This document shows positions 5,662 to 7,084 of a stretch of DNA of 7,084 nt, piece by piece; position 1 is the first letter of the stretch, and the number at the start of each line of letters is the position of its first letter. The position numbers and the translations under genes are program-made. The notes beneath the pieces are model-generated. The model was not told the DNA's origin and did no database searches. It saw only the letters and a list, made by a program, of their open reading frames with translations. The stretch comes from an uncultured Selenomonadales bacterium. Its GTDB lineage: Bacteria; Bacillota_C; Negativicutes; Selenomonadales; Selenomonadaceae. The stretch spans positions 1-7,084 of the forward strand of contig CALCTX010000065.1 of assembly GCA_937907035.1 (NCBI GenBank), in the 5' to 3' direction.

Positions 5662-6940
5662 TCAACGACCATATTCTTCTTCATCTTCCAATTCGTCATC
5701 ATCACGCTCATGACTCTCATCGACATCATCTTTTTCGTTGATCAACTGATCAAGCTCTACGCTGCGGGCAATAAGTTTATCCATCTCTGCCTGCATAGAG
5801 AAAGGCTTTTCATATTCCTCCTTTGCAGATCTTAAAGAATTTTCCAGTTGTTCTATTTCGTTTGTGTGTCTGTTAATATCTTTCTCGATAATAGCAAGCA
5901 TTTTCTCCATTTGCTTAAAATCTAAGCAATTTTTGAACTCACCGTATGTGGTGAGCGGAAGTCTATGAAGAACATTCCCTTTAAAATTTGCAATATATTT
6001 ACTGGTTGAAAAGTCAACTGTAACCCAGAATTTAAACCCTTTATAATAACCGGTAATATTGTGATAATCCGATGACACATTATTAGCAAACACCTTTGCC
6101 GCTAATTCTTTATCAGTGTAAATATGCTTGTTGATTTCAATCTGAAAAACCTCATTGCCTTTTTCGTCCGACAACTGCGTATTCTTTTCAACCATAATTT
6201 TATCCTGCAATAATTTATTGGTCAGTTCCTGCGTGCTTTTTATCCTCTGTGGCAAATCCGTATTGATCATAACATTAAGTTTATGCCGGTTCGCTATATA
6301 TTGTGAATAACTGATCTTAAGCCTGGTAAGAGAATTTTCAACTTCCATTTTCTCTTTGATCAAAGGATTCCCAGTGGCAATTGCTTTAATTTCTGCGGCT
6401 GAAAGAGTAAGCTCATCTACTTCTTCCGCCACCCGCTCCGGCGTTTTGGAAGTCATTATCTGCCCAATAAAACGAAGCTTTTTTTCGATTATCTGCCACA
6501 TATGCGTCAAAAGTTCCTTCAGTGACATATCGGAAAACCTTAACATTTTTATTCTGATTTCCCTGGCGCATTATTCGTCCTAAACGTTGTTCCAACGCAG
6601 ATGGTTTCCACGGTACATCAAGATCATGAGAAGCGATCAACTTATCCTGCACGTTAGTCCCTGTACCTAACATGTCAGTTGAACCAAGCAAAACCCTGAT
6701 TTCTCCGTTTCGAACTTTTTCAAAAAGAGCTTCCTTTGCCTTTTCATTTTTTGCATCATGAATAAAAGCTATTTCCTGTGCTGGAACTCCTTTAGTGATA
6801 AGCTTTTTCTTGATATCCGAATAAACATTGAACTCATTTTTAGTTGATGGCGTCGATTGATCACAGAAAATAAGCTGCGTTGAACGTTCATCTGATGTTT
6901 TAACGTAAATATCAAATACATTTTCAACACATTTGTTTAT
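5662..6940 (-). pseudogene. C-terminal part of a giant SNF2-helicase/N6-methylase polyvalent protein, truncated and frameshifted
   Basis: About 425 codons. Reading from 6940: NKCVENVFDIY, STQLIFCD (helicase motif IV), GSTDMLGTGTNVQD (motif V), LEQRLGRIMRQGN (motif VI), then VTEGTFDAY. There the frame breaks: joining the next frame gives the expected continuation, MWQIIEKKLRFIGQIMTSK. Homology suggests loss of one AT pair within a TATAT run at about 6499-6504. The rest (DELTLSAAEIKAIATGNPLI, a GYYKGFKFWVTVDFS strand region, a coiled coil ending in KPFSMQAEMDKL, and a very acidic tail) is open to the stop at 5662. Full members are usually well over 1500 residues, carried by plasmids and conjugative elements, with methylase and helicase N-terminal domains. 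Here similarity stops at about 6940, where an in-frame TGA (6941-6943) and unrelated sequence begin. Family call firm; a sequencing error could explain the 2-base slip but not the truncation. Confidence 0.88.
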
Positions 6941-6947
6941 TCAAATG
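6930..6947. repeat. Inverted repeat at the break in helicase homology
   Basis: catttg (6930-6935) and caaatg (6942-6947) are perfect inverted copies around the 6-base spacer tttatt. The last recognisable helicase codon lies inside it. The shape is that of a small recombination site, but so short a repeat may be chance. Confidence 0.4.
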
Positions 6948-7084
6948 ATACTTATTTTTTTATCTCTGGTGGAAATCTTGTTCCAACAAGCGAGAAAGAT
7001 ACTTTAATAGAAATGTCGAGTGAAAAAATAAATATTAATTTATACAATATAATTTTTCATCATTAAAGCAGTTCCAATAGCTGG
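6948..7084. other. AT-rich end segment of unknown origin
   Basis: Clearly more AT-rich than the helicase remnant and not its upstream part: none of the minus-strand frames continues the helicase, and all have stops. On the + strand one frame is open from 6896 to a TAA at 7064-7066 and reads plausibly as protein (SGGNLVPTSEKDTLIEMSS), but it has no start codon near its beginning and runs antisense into the helicase. I cannot name it. Confidence 0.4.

Noticed and set aside
1..7084. CRISPR array, tRNA or rRNA gene, insertion sequence with transposase
   Set aside because: No regularly spaced repeats, no tRNA-like cloverleaf noticed and no transposase motifs in any frame read.

Overview
The window joins two kinds of DNA. 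Positions 1 to about 1800 look like ordinary, moderately GC-balanced chromosome: the 3' end of an HtrA/DegP-type serine protease-PDZ gene on the + strand, its terminator, and a convergent minus-strand gene for a membrane-anchored SGNH/GDSL-hydrolase-like protein. The HtrA style, the SGNH protein ending in YIRTHAL and the strong Shine-Dalgarno sites suggest an anaerobic Firmicute, probably a gut Clostridia/Oscillospiraceae-type organism. This placement is an inference; no rRNA or other decisive marker is present.

From about 1806 to 6940 the sequence is more AT-rich by eye, and every gene is on the minus strand. It reads as part of a conjugative or plasmid-like mobile element. In the direction of transcription (high to low coordinates) it holds: the C-terminal ~425 codons of a giant SNF2-helicase/N6-methylase polyvalent protein, broken by a 2-base frameshift and cut off at its 5' side; a strong hairpin; a 44-codon gene; a 792-residue protein with an ArdC-like ssDNA-binding domain, an HExxH zincin domain and polyvalent-protein-type C-terminal regions; a second hairpin with the same core as the first; and a tight three-gene run of a 56-residue protein starting with TTG, a 149-residue unknown, and a 90-residue protein ending in the glycyl-radical motif of anaerobic ribonucleotide reductase (NrdD). 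That run ends at a terminator whose T-tract lies about 7 nt upstream of the SGNH start codon, so the SGNH gene has no visible promoter or Shine-Dalgarno of its own. The element edge therefore probably lies at about 1799-1835.

The ArdC-like domain, metalloprotease and helicase/methylase are typical cargo for protecting incoming DNA or modulating host restriction during transfer. The truncated helicase suggests the element is decayed or rearranged. The last ~140 bases (6945-7084) are very AT-rich and match nothing I recognise.

The points most worth a second look are the stand-alone NrdD-like glycyl-radical peptide, the two covarying hairpins after the two large genes, the SGNH protein that seems to have lost its catalytic Asp-His, and the abrupt break at ~6940 beside an inverted repeat.
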